Below the pieces are notes generated by a model. The model worked only from the letters and a program-made list of their open reading frames with translations. It made no database searches and was not told the DNA's origin. Source: Sipunculus nudus (taxonomy: Eukaryota > Annelida > Sipuncula > Golfingiida > Sipunculidae). From it: a stretch of DNA of 64,000 bases. Position 1 is the first letter of the stretch; each line of letters starts with the position of its first letter. This document shows, piece after piece, positions 50,286 to 58,393 of this stretch. Made by a program: the position numbers and the translations under genes. Location: contig CM049322.1 in NCBI GenBank assembly GCA_026874595.1, positions 3,273,900-3,337,899 on the forward strand, given 5' to 3'.

Positions 50286-52444
50286 CTTACATCAGCACAC
50301 ACACCAGACCAGCTTTAATGATTACCATAAACTGTGTGGGTAGTATCGGTTCTTGCAAATCTGACTATTGTTATCAGTCAGTTGACCGTAACCATATTGA
50401 TTTTCTTTTTTAAGGGTGTTTCTGGGTAAGGCGATAGGCAGGAGTTAGAATGAGATACAGCGAGGGTCCTTTAGGTTAAGATATTAAGATTTGCTTTAAA
50501 CCTGTCTATCGGTTACGCGACCTGTAGAAAACAGATCAAATGTTTAATATTAGCTTTCGCCTTGTGCTGGTGCCAGAGGAACCCTTAGTTTTGCCTGAGA
50601 TAAAGCTCCCTCCTTAACGGCCCCGGCCCAACTACCGCCTCGTCCTCACTTGTTCTTGATTTTGATGAAGTCATGAGATTCTATAATATTTCAAAGTAAG
50701 CGTTAATTGATGTGTCAAAGTTATACATTGTTAGCTGTTTAAGGAACCTCTCTTAAGCGGTCTTTCTATGTGGAACTGACAGCATCATGAAAACGTCGCT
50801 CCTGCAGACCGCCATTCGCACTAAAAAATAACTGTTAGTTTTATCATCTGGAGACAAGCCCTAAATTTGGTAACCAGTAAAATCGGCATCATTTGATATC
50901 ATGGATATTAAGATATATACAAACTGGTTTAATACTGATCGAATACAATACTGTCGGACAAAATCAAAACAATCAATAAAAACCGTCACAATAGCATTCC
51001 TGTTGTGATTAAATCGCCGGTTGTGACTGAGAATATACTATCAACGTGGAAAAGAAAGCTTACGGTTGTGTGCAGAGGGAAACCTTTAATTTTTTTATTA
51101 GATTAGAAAGGTTGATTACATGAGGCTTGCGCACAAAAAGACCAGGTACTGTTCCACATTGTTCTACATTTTCATAATCTACCGTCGATTAAAGTCCCGC
51201 ATTCATGGAAATGAACATGTGAACAAATGTTAGACATTAAACATCTGGCATGAAATATGACAGAATATCCCTCTCCCTGCAACAAAAAAATACCAGATAA
51301 CACAAGTCTCAGCTTGTAGCACATTAACATACGGACATTAATTATATCGTTATAATATATCTGATCGGGGGATATCATGATATAATGTACACTTTTTTCC
51401 AATACTGACGAACCAGTCTCAGAGTACACTCTCCTGCTAAATTTATCATTGTCATGAGAAGTGAATTGCTTGATGTGTTATCTGCGTTTAAAAGGTATTG
51501 GGTTGATGGTTTTATTGCCTTAAAGCAATCAGAACAAAATATAAAGATCAATCCATGATTCAATCAACATGTAAAACAACGCTTTATCCTGGCCATTATC
51601 GTTTGATAAACCTCCACATTAAAACTAATTGCCTATTATTTAACTACATTTTTCAATTTCAGAAATGACATTCTTAATCTATACAAAATAAACAAAGATA
51701 GTCCTTGGGTGTCACCTGAAGTATATGTATGAGCTACGGATTCATGAGGTGTTAATGTATCGGTACATTGCCCCTATGACGTAAAACGTCCCAGTGTAAA
51801 TTATTTCCATTTGGAACCCAATTTTTTTTTTTTATTTTTAGGAAAACCTTCTGCTTATACATACAATTTACAACTGTCAGTCTTTGGATAATTCCGTCTA
51901 CGTGAATGTCTGTACACAACATTTTTTAGGCGTATTTAAACTTATGCTAACGTCTAGCGGCAATCAAGTAAATAAATGTTCATGTCTGTTCTAAGGCATG
52001 CTCGCGTTGTATAATTGCATGAAGTTTTAGATATGTAGCTGATCAAAAGAAGTGGGTATGGACAGGGGTCTGAGCCCACCCCATTTTAGCCGCCCTTACT
52101 TTTTAAGAGTTTAACCCCTTTCACGGGTCTGAGGACTTTTTATTTTAAATTGTTCACCATTCTTCCTGGATTAACCCCTCTCTTTTCCTAAATCATGGAT
52201 TCGCCCCTGTAGATTTAACATATCAGATATCGCAGGTGAAATGAATTCATTTCTGAAGACAGAACATGACTAGTTATTACAGATGAAGCAGTACATTTAA
52301 ATGCACAATCTACCACAGTTTATTTGTAAGTTCTGATAAGAATACCGTTGCCATTGACACGGCTTGCGGTGCGAGTGTCATAATAAGCTTACCTTGGATT
52401 ATGCCCAGGCTGCATAGGAAGATCAGTAGATAAGTCGTCGCCAT
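25091..52444 (-). CDS. Transmembrane C-type lectin / NACHT-LRR receptor (8-exon gene, full span)
   Basis: This is a predicted single-pass receptor of 1003 residues. The joined exons are 52444-52393, 46905-46687, 43576-43328, 43077-42931, 42487-42360, 42228-42198, 41517-41294 and 27052-25091. Their lengths (52, 219, 249, 147, 128, 31, 224, 1962) sum to 3012 nt, an exact multiple of three. Every junction is AG/GT with matching phases (1,1,1,1,0,1,0). Domain order is signal peptide 1-17, half C-type lectin domain 18-90, full C-type lectin domain about 91-218, transmembrane helix 238-260, short basic juxtamembrane part, pre-NACHT helical region 276-350, NACHT from 351, and C-terminal leucine-rich repeats. 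From family knowledge, NACHT-LRR proteins are cytosolic nucleotide-dependent oligomerising sensors and C-type lectin domains bind ligands outside the cell. A role as an innate immune receptor is inference. What could be wrong: two adjacent genes may have been joined, or an exon in the large introns missed. Confidence 0.75.
27340..27640. repeat. Dispersed repeat, related to 63770-63965
   Basis: Shared text includes CAGTTAGATGTCCCC.AA, ACCAAACCTAA./ACCATACTAAA, and CCTAATATCAAAACCACT(C/G)ATCTG. Same orientation in both places. Type unknown. Confidence 0.55.
28019..28316. mobile_element. About 300-bp MITE with 25-bp terminal inverted repeats
   Basis: Left end AAAAATAAAAGGTATGGTTC and right end GAACCATACCTTTTTTTATT are near-perfect inverted copies, extended inward by TCAGGCA / TGCCCGA. 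No coding content. Target duplication not clear because both flanks are A/T runs. Confidence 0.7.
29235..29568. repeat. Two-copy tandem duplication of about 168 bp
   Basis: CCAATGAC..AAATCTTTTGCATGA.GGGGGTTTTT to ..AAAAGGATCTAACTGAACAA..ATCAAAAAG occurs twice, at 29235 and 29404. The copies differ by small indels in A tracts. Confidence 0.85.
29735..29995. mobile_element. Short element with CTCTGCCAAGGAGGTTA / CACCTTGGCTGAGGT ends
   Basis: Opens with ACCTCTGCCAAGGAGGTTAC and closes with CACCTTGGCTGAGGTATGC followed by ACTCTGAGTGC. The internal text TTTTGATGAAATTTT and the closing phrase resemble, from memory, a short non-autonomous repeat found in many animal genomes. Ends are only roughly inverted. 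Confidence 0.5.
30030..30890. repeat. 28-bp minisatellite, array 1
   Basis: The unit is close to GTGATGATGTTGGTGTGATG followed by AAGTGACA (28 bp). About 30 copies. Minus-strand frames of 229 and 235 codons ([13 protein letters not shown] type) are artefacts. Confidence 0.92.
31360..31915. repeat. 28-bp minisatellite, array 2 (partly a copy of array 1)
   Basis: The segment about 31528-31890 nearly repeats 30428-30830, including rare variants (GATGTTCGAAGTAACAGTGA, GATACAGTGTACAGTGACAG), with one internal block removed. This is a block duplication rather than independent growth. Intervening 30900-31350 is unique apart from a GGTACAGGTAC-rich tract at 31230-31335. Confidence 0.88.
31916..33677. 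other. Intronic AT-rich sequence without recognised features
   Basis: Homopolymer A/T tracts; no exon-like island seen. Confidence 0.5.
33678..34068. mobile_element. Left part of a hAT-like element, truncated by a minisatellite
   Basis: Begins CAGACCTGGTGTCAAATC and matches the left end of the complete element at 57111-58393, through TTCAATTC repeats, CATAGCAGCCAGACAGGTTT and TGGATTTTA.A..A.TGGCCATT. The match stops at about 34065, where the 31-bp tandem repeat begins. No right terminus found after the array. Confidence 0.7.
34069..39595. repeat. 31-bp minisatellite, about 5.5 kb (near 178 units)
   Basis: The unit is close to TGTGATGAAGTTAGTGTTAT followed by GATGATGTCAT (31 bp; 34381 to 34412). 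Variant units include a GATGATATCATTGAGATGAA type and a GAAGAAGTCATT type. Runs of variants recur over 1 kb or more (starts near 34089, 35148, 36108, 36666), so large blocks were duplicated. Stops in all frames; not coding. It lies inside the receptor gene's intron. Confidence 0.93.
39755..39835. repeat. (TA)n microsatellite flanking foldback element C
   Basis: TA dinucleotides with one C interruption. Continues on the other side of the element at 41020-41112. Confidence 0.9.
39836..41018. mobile_element. Palindromic foldback-type element, family 2 (copy C), within a (TA)n tract
   Basis: Ends are CTTGGCCCAGAT and ATCTGGGCCTCG, inverted. The arms (39836-40210 and 40625-41018) are arrays of GATCAAAATTTTGATC-type palindromes joined by GGCC/CCAGCCCAG linkers. 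The core 40215-40620 is AT-rich with no frame. Same outer ends and linker words as copies A and B, but the palindrome cores differ (AAATTT instead of GCGATCGC). It is part of the receptor intron. Confidence 0.75.
41020..41112. repeat. (TA)n microsatellite, right flank of element C
   Basis: TA repeats with interspersed CA. Confidence 0.9.
41294..41517 (-). CDS. Exon 7: pre-NACHT helical region
   Basis: Encodes residues 276-350. The acceptor is GTTTAG/ATATTGCC (phase 1) and the donor CCTGAG/GTAAGA (phase 0). The segment has a leucine-rich amphipathic stretch ([16 protein letters not shown]) followed by [13 protein letters not shown]. In NLR proteins such an acidic 'D-x-I/V-Y-V-x-L' strand commonly precedes the NACHT P-loop, so this exon belongs with the downstream exon rather than being an independent gene. 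The exon junction reads LPE/VTIDQRG without a break. Confidence 0.8.
41519..42010. other. Intron 6, no other features
   Basis: Excised in the long form, with donor at 42197 and acceptor ending at 41518. Its 5' part is the short-form tail and poly(A) signal. Confidence 0.6.
42016..42021 (-). promoter_or_regulatory. Poly(A) signal AATAAA for the short isoform
   Basis: The hexamer AATAAA on the minus strand begins 3 nt after the read-through stop codon. It lies inside the intron of the long form, so it would act as an intronic polyadenylation signal ending the lectin-only transcript. The hexamer is common in AT-rich DNA, so its position is the main support. Confidence 0.45.
42025..42228 (-). 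CDS. Exon 6, read-through form: alternative C-terminal cytoplasmic tail
   Basis: When the internal GTAAGA donor is ignored, the frame continues for 67 codons to TAA at 42025-42027. The result is a complete 332-residue protein (exons 1-5 plus this exon, 999 nt). The tail holds several tyrosines, including EPIYNDP and SPEYIL, which look like phosphotyrosine docking sites but match no strict ITIM or ITAM spacing. The frame staying open for 204 bp in AT-rich DNA, with a hydrophilic and acidic composition, argues for real coding use. This form would lack the NACHT-LRR module. Confidence 0.6.
   Translation of the reverse strand, partial: QDRSRRTATPGKTTEEENIPLQQTGKFLDTLAVKIDNREPIYNDPASPEYILRWRKFKLGYRLYKYC
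42198..42228 (-). CDS. Exon 6, spliced form: 31-bp cytoplasmic micro-exon
   Basis: Encodes [10 protein letters not shown] (266-275) plus one base of a split codon. The donor is CACCTG/GTAAGA, leaving phase 1, and the next exon at 41517 begins in phase 1. Its codon completes as Asp276. Phase agreement here is what links the lectin part to the NACHT part in one frame. The acceptor is a NAGNAG tandem (ACAGCAG), so the first glutamine may be optional. If the donor is not used, translation continues into the short-form tail. Confidence 0.7.
42360..42487 (-). CDS. Exon 5: membrane-proximal stalk and transmembrane helix
   Basis: Encodes residues 223-265. The acceptor is GTTTTAG/GTGCAG (phase 1) and the donor AGG/GTGAGT (phase 0). 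A short stalk carries one N-glycosylation sequon (N230-K-T). It is followed by about 23 hydrophobic residues at 238-260, including [17 protein letters not shown], and then the basic stop-transfer HRRKR at 261-265. By the positive-inside rule the lectin domains face outward and everything after residue 261 is cytosolic. Confidence 0.88.
42931..43077 (-). CDS. Exon 4: C-terminal part of the C-type lectin domain
   Basis: Encodes residues 174-222. The acceptor is TTTGCAG/TTGATAGG and the donor is ACGG/GTAAAT, both phase 1. It supplies the closing half of the fold: NWDP at 180-183, C192, C209 and the terminal strand FACV at 215-218 with C217. The spacing suits the usual C1-C4 and C2-C3 disulphides with C126 of the preceding exon. 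No EPN, QPD or WND calcium/sugar motif is present, so calcium-dependent sugar binding is not supported. Protein or other ligands are more likely, by inference. Confidence 0.87.
43328..43576 (-). CDS. Exon 3: N-terminal two thirds of a C-type lectin domain
   Basis: Encodes residues 91-173. The acceptor is GTTGCAG/GTGTTTGC and the donor is CACCAG/GTTTGT, both phase 1. The order of conserved features is that of a canonical lectin fold: C93, GFCY at 107-110, TWHEARAYC at 118-126, then FWVGL at 157-161, which is the WIGL-type core strand, and W166. An extra cysteine pair (C93, C114) at the N-terminus suggests a long-form domain. The next exon completes the fold. Confidence 0.88.
44335..44380. repeat. 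(TA)n microsatellite, left flank of element B
   Basis: TA repeats. The right flank is at 46389-46420. Confidence 0.9.
44381..46390. mobile_element. Palindromic foldback-type element, copy B (uninterrupted, 2.0 kb)
   Basis: Ends TGTCAAGGCCCAGATTGCG and CGCGATCTGGGCCTTGACA are perfect or near-perfect inverted repeats. Arms of about 270 bp (44381-44655, 46121-46390) are built from GCGATCGC and AGATCTTAGATCT palindromes. The core has no transposase. Embedded in (TA)n on both sides. Lies in the intron between receptor exons 2 and 3. It serves as the empty-site reference for the two insertions in copy A. Confidence 0.85.
46687..46905 (-). CDS. Exon 2: first half of a C-type lectin domain
   Basis: Encodes residues 18-90. 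The acceptor is ATATCAG/ATCC and the donor is GAGAAG/GTAAAC, both phase 1. Lectin-fold hallmarks visible are W32, adjacent C38-C39, GGKL at 43-46, the strand TWVNLRR at 70-76 in the position of the usual WIGL, and WRWTDG at 82-87. Two N-glycosylation sequons are present (N51-K-S, N66-M-T). The second half of the fold, with its closing cysteines and the calcium-binding EPN or QPD and WND motifs, is absent. The next exon begins a new lectin domain. Either this module is genuinely truncated, or a symmetrical phase-1 exon in the 3.1-kb intron downstream has been lost to a transposon insertion or overlooked. Confidence 0.8.
46981..47180 (+). repeat. Dispersed short repeat, copy 2
   Basis: Relative of 22361-22566: ATCCAGGATTTTGCAAAGGG, CAGAAAGGGAGGGGC, GAAAGGTTGTTGCGG, ending CCCCTTGA.CC..ATTTTGATC. 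In intron 1 of the receptor. Confidence 0.6.
47401..47745 (+). mobile_element. tRNA-derived SINE
   Basis: The head has an A-box-like TGGCTCGGGAGTAGAGCG (47406-47424) and a B box GTTCGAATC (47451-47459) at tRNA spacing. It is followed by a conserved-looking GC-richer body containing CGTCGCCCCTAACCAGGG and TAAGCCCCCGTCATG, and an A/T-rich tail of ATACTAATACTAAATC type. A functional tRNA is unlikely because the acceptor stem and 3' half do not fold cleanly by eye. Confidence 0.7.
49060..49440. repeat. 25-bp tandem repeat, about 14 diverged units
   Basis: The unit is close to CCTATCTCACAACGGTTAAA followed by CAGAT. The period of 25 bp is seen between 49073 and 49098. It is non-coding and lies in intron 1. 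The related array at 54585-54960 shows it predates the segmental duplication. Confidence 0.75.
50221..50283. repeat. (TA)n microsatellite
   Basis: TA dinucleotides with one CTG interruption. In intron 1. Confidence 0.9.
52050..52217 (-). repeat. Dispersed short repeat, copy 3 (reverse)
   Basis: Reverse-strand relative of the repeats at 22361 and 46981: CACGGGTCTGAGGAC, TTCTTCCTGGATTAACCCC, AATCATGGATTCGCCCCTG. Confidence 0.5.
52393..52444 (-). CDS. Exon 1: start codon and signal peptide (copy A)
   Basis: The first coding exon encodes 17 residues, [17 protein letters not shown], followed by one base of a split codon. The start ATG is the complement of 52442-52444. The short polar start, hydrophobic stretch and small or polar residues at the end are typical of a secretory signal peptide. 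The donor is CCAAG/GTAAGC, which leaves phase 1, as the lectin exon downstream requires. Too short to be found by ORF length. A second exon of the same kind lies at 56299-56362. Confidence 0.8.
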
Positions 52445-53613
52445 GTTTGCGTCTTTATTGACTTTGCTTACCTTTCTTTTACTATTCAACGGTCAATGCA
52501 TTATCAACTAGCATAGTTAAAGATTAATCAGAATACTGACGCCTACGGTCGAGCGTGTCTTTACTGTTAAATAAATCACGCTTGCACCTAGTGTTAATGC
52601 AAACTACTTAACCTAGAAATACTAAAGTTGGCAACTAATGACTTAAGTCACATGGTTATATCCATGTGAGTAAATGTGTATTTGTATTAGTATCAGTATT
52701 AGAACTATTACAAATCCTGTCCGATTATTTTACCATTTAGGCAAAATTAGATTTAACAGGGCGTATGTCCTCAGGCCATACACCATGTGAAAATCACTGC
52801 ATGATTTTATTGCTAGGTTCTTCAAGGGAAACGCTGCATACTGTGAAACAGTGATAAAATGGGTCGTAGCAAAAGTATATGGTTTAACATCTGACCCCTC
52901 TTTAGTGTTATCTAGGATAGTTTTATATATAGGCTTGGAAATTTTTAAGGACAAGGAGTTCCATGTTATAGTTTGTGAGTGACGTGCACGAGGTCCGCAG
53001 TGGGTGCGAGGTGCATGTAGGTCCGGATCAACCCTACAAAGCCTTCATTATGAACTATTAATTAAGAACTCATGAACATCTGATTCATTTTTTTCTGTTT
53101 AATAAAATCTTTGGAATGTCAATGGACCGGACGGTTGAATGTTTTATAACTTACAGCAAAGAGTTTAAGATCGGCATGGTTGTGCCGCCTGTTGATGTTT
53201 GAAGGTGAACTTAGAGGTGGTTTGACTCACGGACACTCGTTTCCAGCACTAAAATCGCCTAGTAACCGTAAACACGTTGAGTATGGGCGATATACCAGTT
53301 ATAAAAGAACAAGGTAATGAACTCCGCCGCTCCGCGGACAAGACAACTTTTTTTCACAGTGCCATTGATACACTATTAATGGAGTCCTTCTTTGAGTGAT
53401 ATCGCTTTTTTAGGTGACTGTAAACGGTAATGTGTTAACGTATTTACGTAGGTGGCAAAGACAACACACATATACTGTAGTTTTTTTAATAATATGGAAA
53501 TTGATAAAAGTATTATCTCATTATCGTTGTGTTTGCTTCGTAGTATAAGATTGTATTGTATTGTAGTATGTTAGTACATTTATGTACTTATTATCAGGTG
53601 TTGAATCAAGAAT

Positions 53614-53614
<1 letters not shown>

Positions 53615-53655
<41 letters not shown>

Positions 53656-53663
53656 TATATATA
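53615..53663. repeat. (TA)n microsatellite
   Basis: TA dinucleotides. Confidence 0.9.
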
Positions 53664-54584
53664 AAGGGTTTGGAGGCCCTCATCCAATACATATAAGAAG
53701 GGCTTTGCTAAACCTTCCCGAAGTACCAACGTGTTTTGAAGGTTGCATGTCAGTTATCCAGGATTAATGTTGTTATCGCCCTCTGCCAGGTTACATATAT
53801 TGTTTTTTATAGATATACCCCAGATGCGACTTTCACGAATTTATGTCCACATGCAATGCCAACCATCCATCCATAATGTACACTTTGACGTTCGGTGCGC
53901 AAATATACCACTTTCTATAAAAAATGTTTTGCTGACATGTTATATCATCTTCACTTTCCGTGAACAAATGTAGAAAAATGGGTGTCAGATAAAAGGTGTG
54001 TATATGATATGCGTCACTCCAGGTGCTTTATATATATAGAGATTTTTTTAATGGTACGATTTTCAGTAAAGAAAAAACTCCTAACCGGGAGTGGCCAAAT
54101 ATGTTTCGAGGTGTCGTATCTGCATGTATATAAACAAATTGTTTTGCGTTTAGGAGAACTTCGGGAACAGCACTTCCAGTAATTACTCTCTGATATTTAT
54201 GTTCATATCGCCAAACGTAAAACTATAATCATAAGTAACTGTTAGATTTATCCTGTCACAATATATACTGGCGCCCGGATTGTTCTAACTAAAAAAAATT
54301 ATTCAAAATAAGATTAGATAGACATTTTTTTTAAAACCTGTTAAAACTATTTCGGTCAAGTGAGCTACATATTGAAAAATATGTTGACATTATATATATG
54401 CGGCCGAAAATATAAAAAAAGAGACCAGGTACTAAAATCCTAGGTCATGTTCCTTTTTCAATCGTTGGTGAGGATTACAGGTTAACAACAGTGTGCCATC
54501 TACGTTACTGGACCACTGGCATCATGTGTTGTTCACTTGAACCAAGACCTCACCAACTAACAGATAAGTATACCAGATAATATC

Positions 54585-54960
54585 TTGGAATGGATAACGG
54601 ATCCTATCTGACAACGGTTAAACAAATCCTATCACACAATGGTGAATCAAATCCTATCTCACAATGGTTAAATATGTCTTATCCCGCAATGGTTAAACAT
54701 GTCCTGTCTCACAATCGTTATACATGTCCTGTCTCACAATCGTTTAGAAGTTATTGTATCACAATGGTTATACAATTCCTACATCACAATGGTCACAGAC
54801 ATCCTATCTCACAGTGGTTACAGATCCTGTCTCACAATGGTTAAACTGACTCTATTTCACAATAGCTCAACGAATCCTATCACACAATGGTTAAGGAAAT
54901 CCTATCTCACAATGGTTTATCTGTTCCTGTCTCACAATAATTTAACGCACTTTGCAAATA
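54585..54960. repeat. 25-bp tandem repeat, paralogous array
   Basis: Same unit as 49060-49440 (CCTATCTCACAATGGTTAAA plus five bases). Apparent open frames on the plus strand here are products of the repeat. Confidence 0.75.
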
Positions 54961-55018
54961 AACATATTCACGTGTTCTGATTGCCTAAAACAATTCAGGA
55001 ATTGAACCGTAGCTCTGT

Positions 55019-55021
<3 letters not shown>

Positions 55022-55090
<69 letters not shown>
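55022..55090. repeat. (CT)n(TA)n compound microsatellite
   Basis: About 28 CT units followed by TA units. The minus-strand RERERE frame is an artefact. Confidence 0.92.
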
Positions 55091-55838
55091 GAAACCTATA
55101 TATCCCACGTCTTTTTTTAATTTTAATAAACCTACCATTTACGAAACCTGCATGTCGTTTCAGATCTATGAAATGCATGCATCCTTTGTTATACCATGCA
55201 TAAATATTAGGGTATAGTTTTAAATTTAGAATCATAGTAACCTAGGGTGTACATTGTAACGTAAAACGAGAGAGAAGCTGCAAGGACCGATAAACATATA
55301 TAACGGGCAACCGATTTATGAGTCATTGTACTTATAATGTCTCTCTGTCCCAGGTACAGATGCATTATCATGCACGTGAATCGTCTTATAGAAAAACGAT
55401 GAGCTCGTTTTATCCGTAGCCTTAATTGTGATCCAGTTATATTTTAGAGGTGACAGTTAAGAGCATTAGTGCACATGTTAGAGATAAGCTTTGTAATATA
55501 TCAAGTCCTATCTTAACATTGTGCGAATAATGGGTTCACCATAGCATACCAGCTTGTTTAACATGACTAGAGGTTTACATTGAGCCACAAGGAGATACCA
55601 GTGATCAGCCAGGGAGCGCTAACCTCCGCCAGGGCATGAATTCATACCGATATCTGTACTGTAAACGGCTCTATACCCAACCGGATGTAATTATTGTTCT
55701 CAGCGACACACCTTGCAACATGATTTCTTAAACAACCTTCTGGATAATGTGGTGAAAACGTGAATTTTAGAGACTTTTGGCTGAACCAAATAATAATAAT
55801 ATTAATAAAAGTAATAATAATAGTAACAATATAGCTCC

Positions 55839-55840
<2 letters not shown>

Positions 55841-55887
<47 letters not shown>
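55841..55887. repeat. (TA)n microsatellite
   Basis: TA dinucleotides following an AATAATAATA tract. Confidence 0.9.
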
Positions 55888-55889
<2 letters not shown>

Positions 55890-56298
55890 AATATTAAGGG
55901 AGAGAGACACAGAGAGCTAATAGGATCACCACGTTGTTTACACAAATTTTCTGTTATGTAGTCTCGAAAAATGTATGCACTCATCAGTTAAAGTCATCAT
56001 ATGGCTGAACTATTTTGGTTTCTAGTAGTACTTGTTTAAAGGTTATTCACACTTATATATAAGAACATATTCTACCAAATTAAAAAAAAATAACAATTAT
56101 ATTCTATTAAGTACGGTTTCATCCATTAATTTACATCTTCAGTCAATAGCAGTGGTTTATTTCGGAGACGAATTGAGGTTATGAATGACCAGTGTAAACA
56201 AACCGTTTCAGCTCATATAAAATCGTTTCGAACAAAGTAATAGGTTTCGTATCACACCAATTTGTCAGAGTAAAGTTGGTAAGTAATTTAAGACTTAC

Positions 56299-56362
56299 CG
56301 CTGACTTGGGCCAGACTGCAAACATATATGTAGAATAAGAGTGACGTTGCCATGGCTGCCAT
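56299..56362 (-). CDS. Second signal-peptide exon (copy B), alternative first exon or paralogue start
   Basis: Encodes MAAMATSLLFYIYVCSLAQVS, followed by GTAAGT after one base of a split glycine codon. That phase-1 exit is identical to exon 1 at 52393-52444, and both peptides share the pattern of a polar start, hydrophobic core and C-S-L. A second in-frame ATG sits at codon 4. Its intron flank leads toward the same lectin exons, with no lectin exon seen between 52.4 and 56.3 kb. It could therefore splice over copy A into exon 2, giving a 1007-residue protein. Alternatively it is a remnant of a tandem paralogue whose other exons are lost. Confidence 0.6.
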
Positions 56363-57110
56363 GCCGGTATAACTCTAGACAAATGATCTAGGAGGCACTG
56401 CTTGAAAAGAGGGAATGTGCTTATCTTACTTGTACCTCTCTGTCCATGGTGCTAATACATTATCATGTCATACAAATGATGTAAAACATTGTTTTGTATA
56501 TCTGATTGTTTTGTGCTAAGGTCATGTTTGCGTGACGTGCGTACCTTGACAGCTATGCATACTTGGCATGCATGTAAATGATAAGATGTGTTATAAATAC
56601 TACGCTTAGGTGTAATCTCAGCGGGACGCATGTCATAGGCTGATGTAGGGGACAAAGTATACCAATAATTTTATACGATGCTACAGCTTAACAGGGAGCA
56701 TAGTGCAAATTTGCATCTGTTCCTTGGCCCTTTAGCAAACATATTAAAACAAAATATTGCCCGAAAACCTATTGTATATCATATAACTCTGTCCAGGTAG
56801 CAAATGTTTTTAATAAGATGGATACTATTCAAGCCAATATTCTATAGCTGGCAATAAATTTACATCTTATGCTTGTGATGTAAAACCCATTTCTCAATAA
56901 TATGGAAACTATATTTGTTTCGTCATATGATTTCAAATGGGCAAAATGGGAAACCCTTATAAACTTAAGAAATACAAACATTACCTTTAGGCGAGCATAC
57001 CGGATCTGCTTCACTTACTTTCAGGAGTAATTAAGGGGTCACGAAAAGTTACAACATTGGTTCCTCGCTGGGCTGGTATCCTTTTTTTCTGAATACGGGC
57101 ACATGGCTGC

Positions 57111-58393
57111 CAGACCTTGGATCAATTCAATTTTTTCAATTCCAATTCAATTCTGATTAAAGAACTTTTATGAACGTCAGTTCCAATTCAATTCAAATAA
57201 TCTTTAAAATTCAATTTTCAATTCAAAAAGTTGCAGTCATTTGAATACATTTCATTACAGGGGTAACGTGTTATCTCAGGTGTTCTATTACTTTTGCAGA
57301 AGCACACAACTCCTTTAAGTTTTGTTCAGATTTGGTAGAATTAGCTCCAAATAAAATAAAATACCATTTTATTATATTTCATGCAATAGTATTCATCAAC
57401 ATGAAGTTTGACCATTCAATGTTGTAAGGCATAGCAGCCAGACAGGTTTTACTGATTTTACTAGGCAATTGTGCCTCGAGATCAGGCAAACTTCCTAAAT
57501 TTATAGGCATTATGGTTTATATGGATTTCACATGAATGGCCATTTTTACCTAGCACAGTAAATATATATGCAAACATTCTTTTTGGTGATGAACCACATA
57601 AAAGTTCTCATAATTATGAGGAGGGGGTGATCACAGTATATCCCTAACAATAAGAAGGTCAATCATAGACCAGCAGTTTATGCAATGTTGTTAGTTTTGT
57701 CCAGTGAAGTGCCCTAGATAATCAGAACCACTGGTCACTACATAGATAACAGCTGGTTTGAACACAACAGTACAGTAGAGCCCCTCCATGGAATCAGTAT
57801 CCTATAACAATAGGCATATCCTAGAAAGTCATCGGACCAGAACAAGTCAGTTCAGTATTATCTGATCACATGCTTTATGGCACAGGAGGAAATGGGAAGT
57901 AACAGAAAGTAATACATATTACTCTCACCTTTTGCCTTCTATAGTCATTACTGTTAAAGGTTTATTTTATATCTATTATTTTTACTGTTACTACGAAAAG
58001 CTTATTATTATATTAATATTATCTCATCTCCAGTGTGACAAAAATGCTGATACCGGTACAAACAATTCAGGCACAGTGATTAAGGAGCATTTAACTGTTA
58101 TCGTGCTCCTTGTGTCATCCATGAGAGGTAGTTGTGTTTGATCATAACCAAATACAGCATAACTGATTTTCAAACTTACCTTGAGCAACTTCCAGTGAGC
58201 GAAACTAATGACTAAATGATAGTTGAAACTTTTTTTCATCAATTAAGATAAATTCAGTGAAGCCTTTAAACTTCAATTCATTTCCAGTTCATTTAATTTT
58301 CACTTTTGTCAATTCAATTCAACTCCAATTTCTTCAATTTGTCTTTCAATTCCAATTCAATTCCAATTCAATTCAGAATTGACCCCAGGTCTG
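57111..58393. mobile_element. hAT-like non-autonomous transposon, complete with 8-bp target duplication
   Basis: Starts CAGACCTTGGATCAATTC and ends GAATTGACCCCAGGTCTG, an imperfect terminal inverted repeat. The flanks are identical 8-mers, ATGGCTGC, at 57103-57110 and 58394-58401. Inner ends are rich in CAATTC repeats. By family knowledge an 8-bp duplication with CAG-type termini fits hAT. No transposase frame is seen. A 97-codon-scale open frame is absent, so it is non-autonomous at 1283 bp. Confidence 0.85.

Larger units (their letters stand above)
47830..52500. repeat. Partial tandem segmental duplication, copy 1 (intron 1 and 5' region)
   Basis: Diverged similarity, in the same order, to 52950-56400. 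Anchor pairs read by eye are: 47837-48030 with 52963-53125 (sharing 'gagtgacgtg', 'ggtccg.atca.ccct.caaag' and 'ggaccggac.gttgaa'); 48085-48250 with 54262-54400; the 25-bp repeats at 49060-49440 with 54585-54960; 49555-49720 with 55160-55330; and the signal-peptide exons at 52393 and 56299. The duplication therefore covers the first intron and first exon. I see no other gene in it. Confidence 0.6.
52950..56400. repeat. Partial tandem segmental duplication, copy 2
   Basis: Counterpart of 47830-52500 (see anchors there), with about 1 kb of extra sequence at 53160-54240 and a shortened 55400-56100 part. It contains signal-peptide exon B and its own (TA)n tracts and a long (CT)n tract. Confidence 0.55.

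Noticed and set aside
54942-55235. Minus-strand RERERE-rich frame
   Set aside because: Translation of the (CT)n microsatellite.
58024-58242. 72-codon minus-strand frame
   Set aside because: Lies within the hAT-like element, no recognised domain, composition not convincing.
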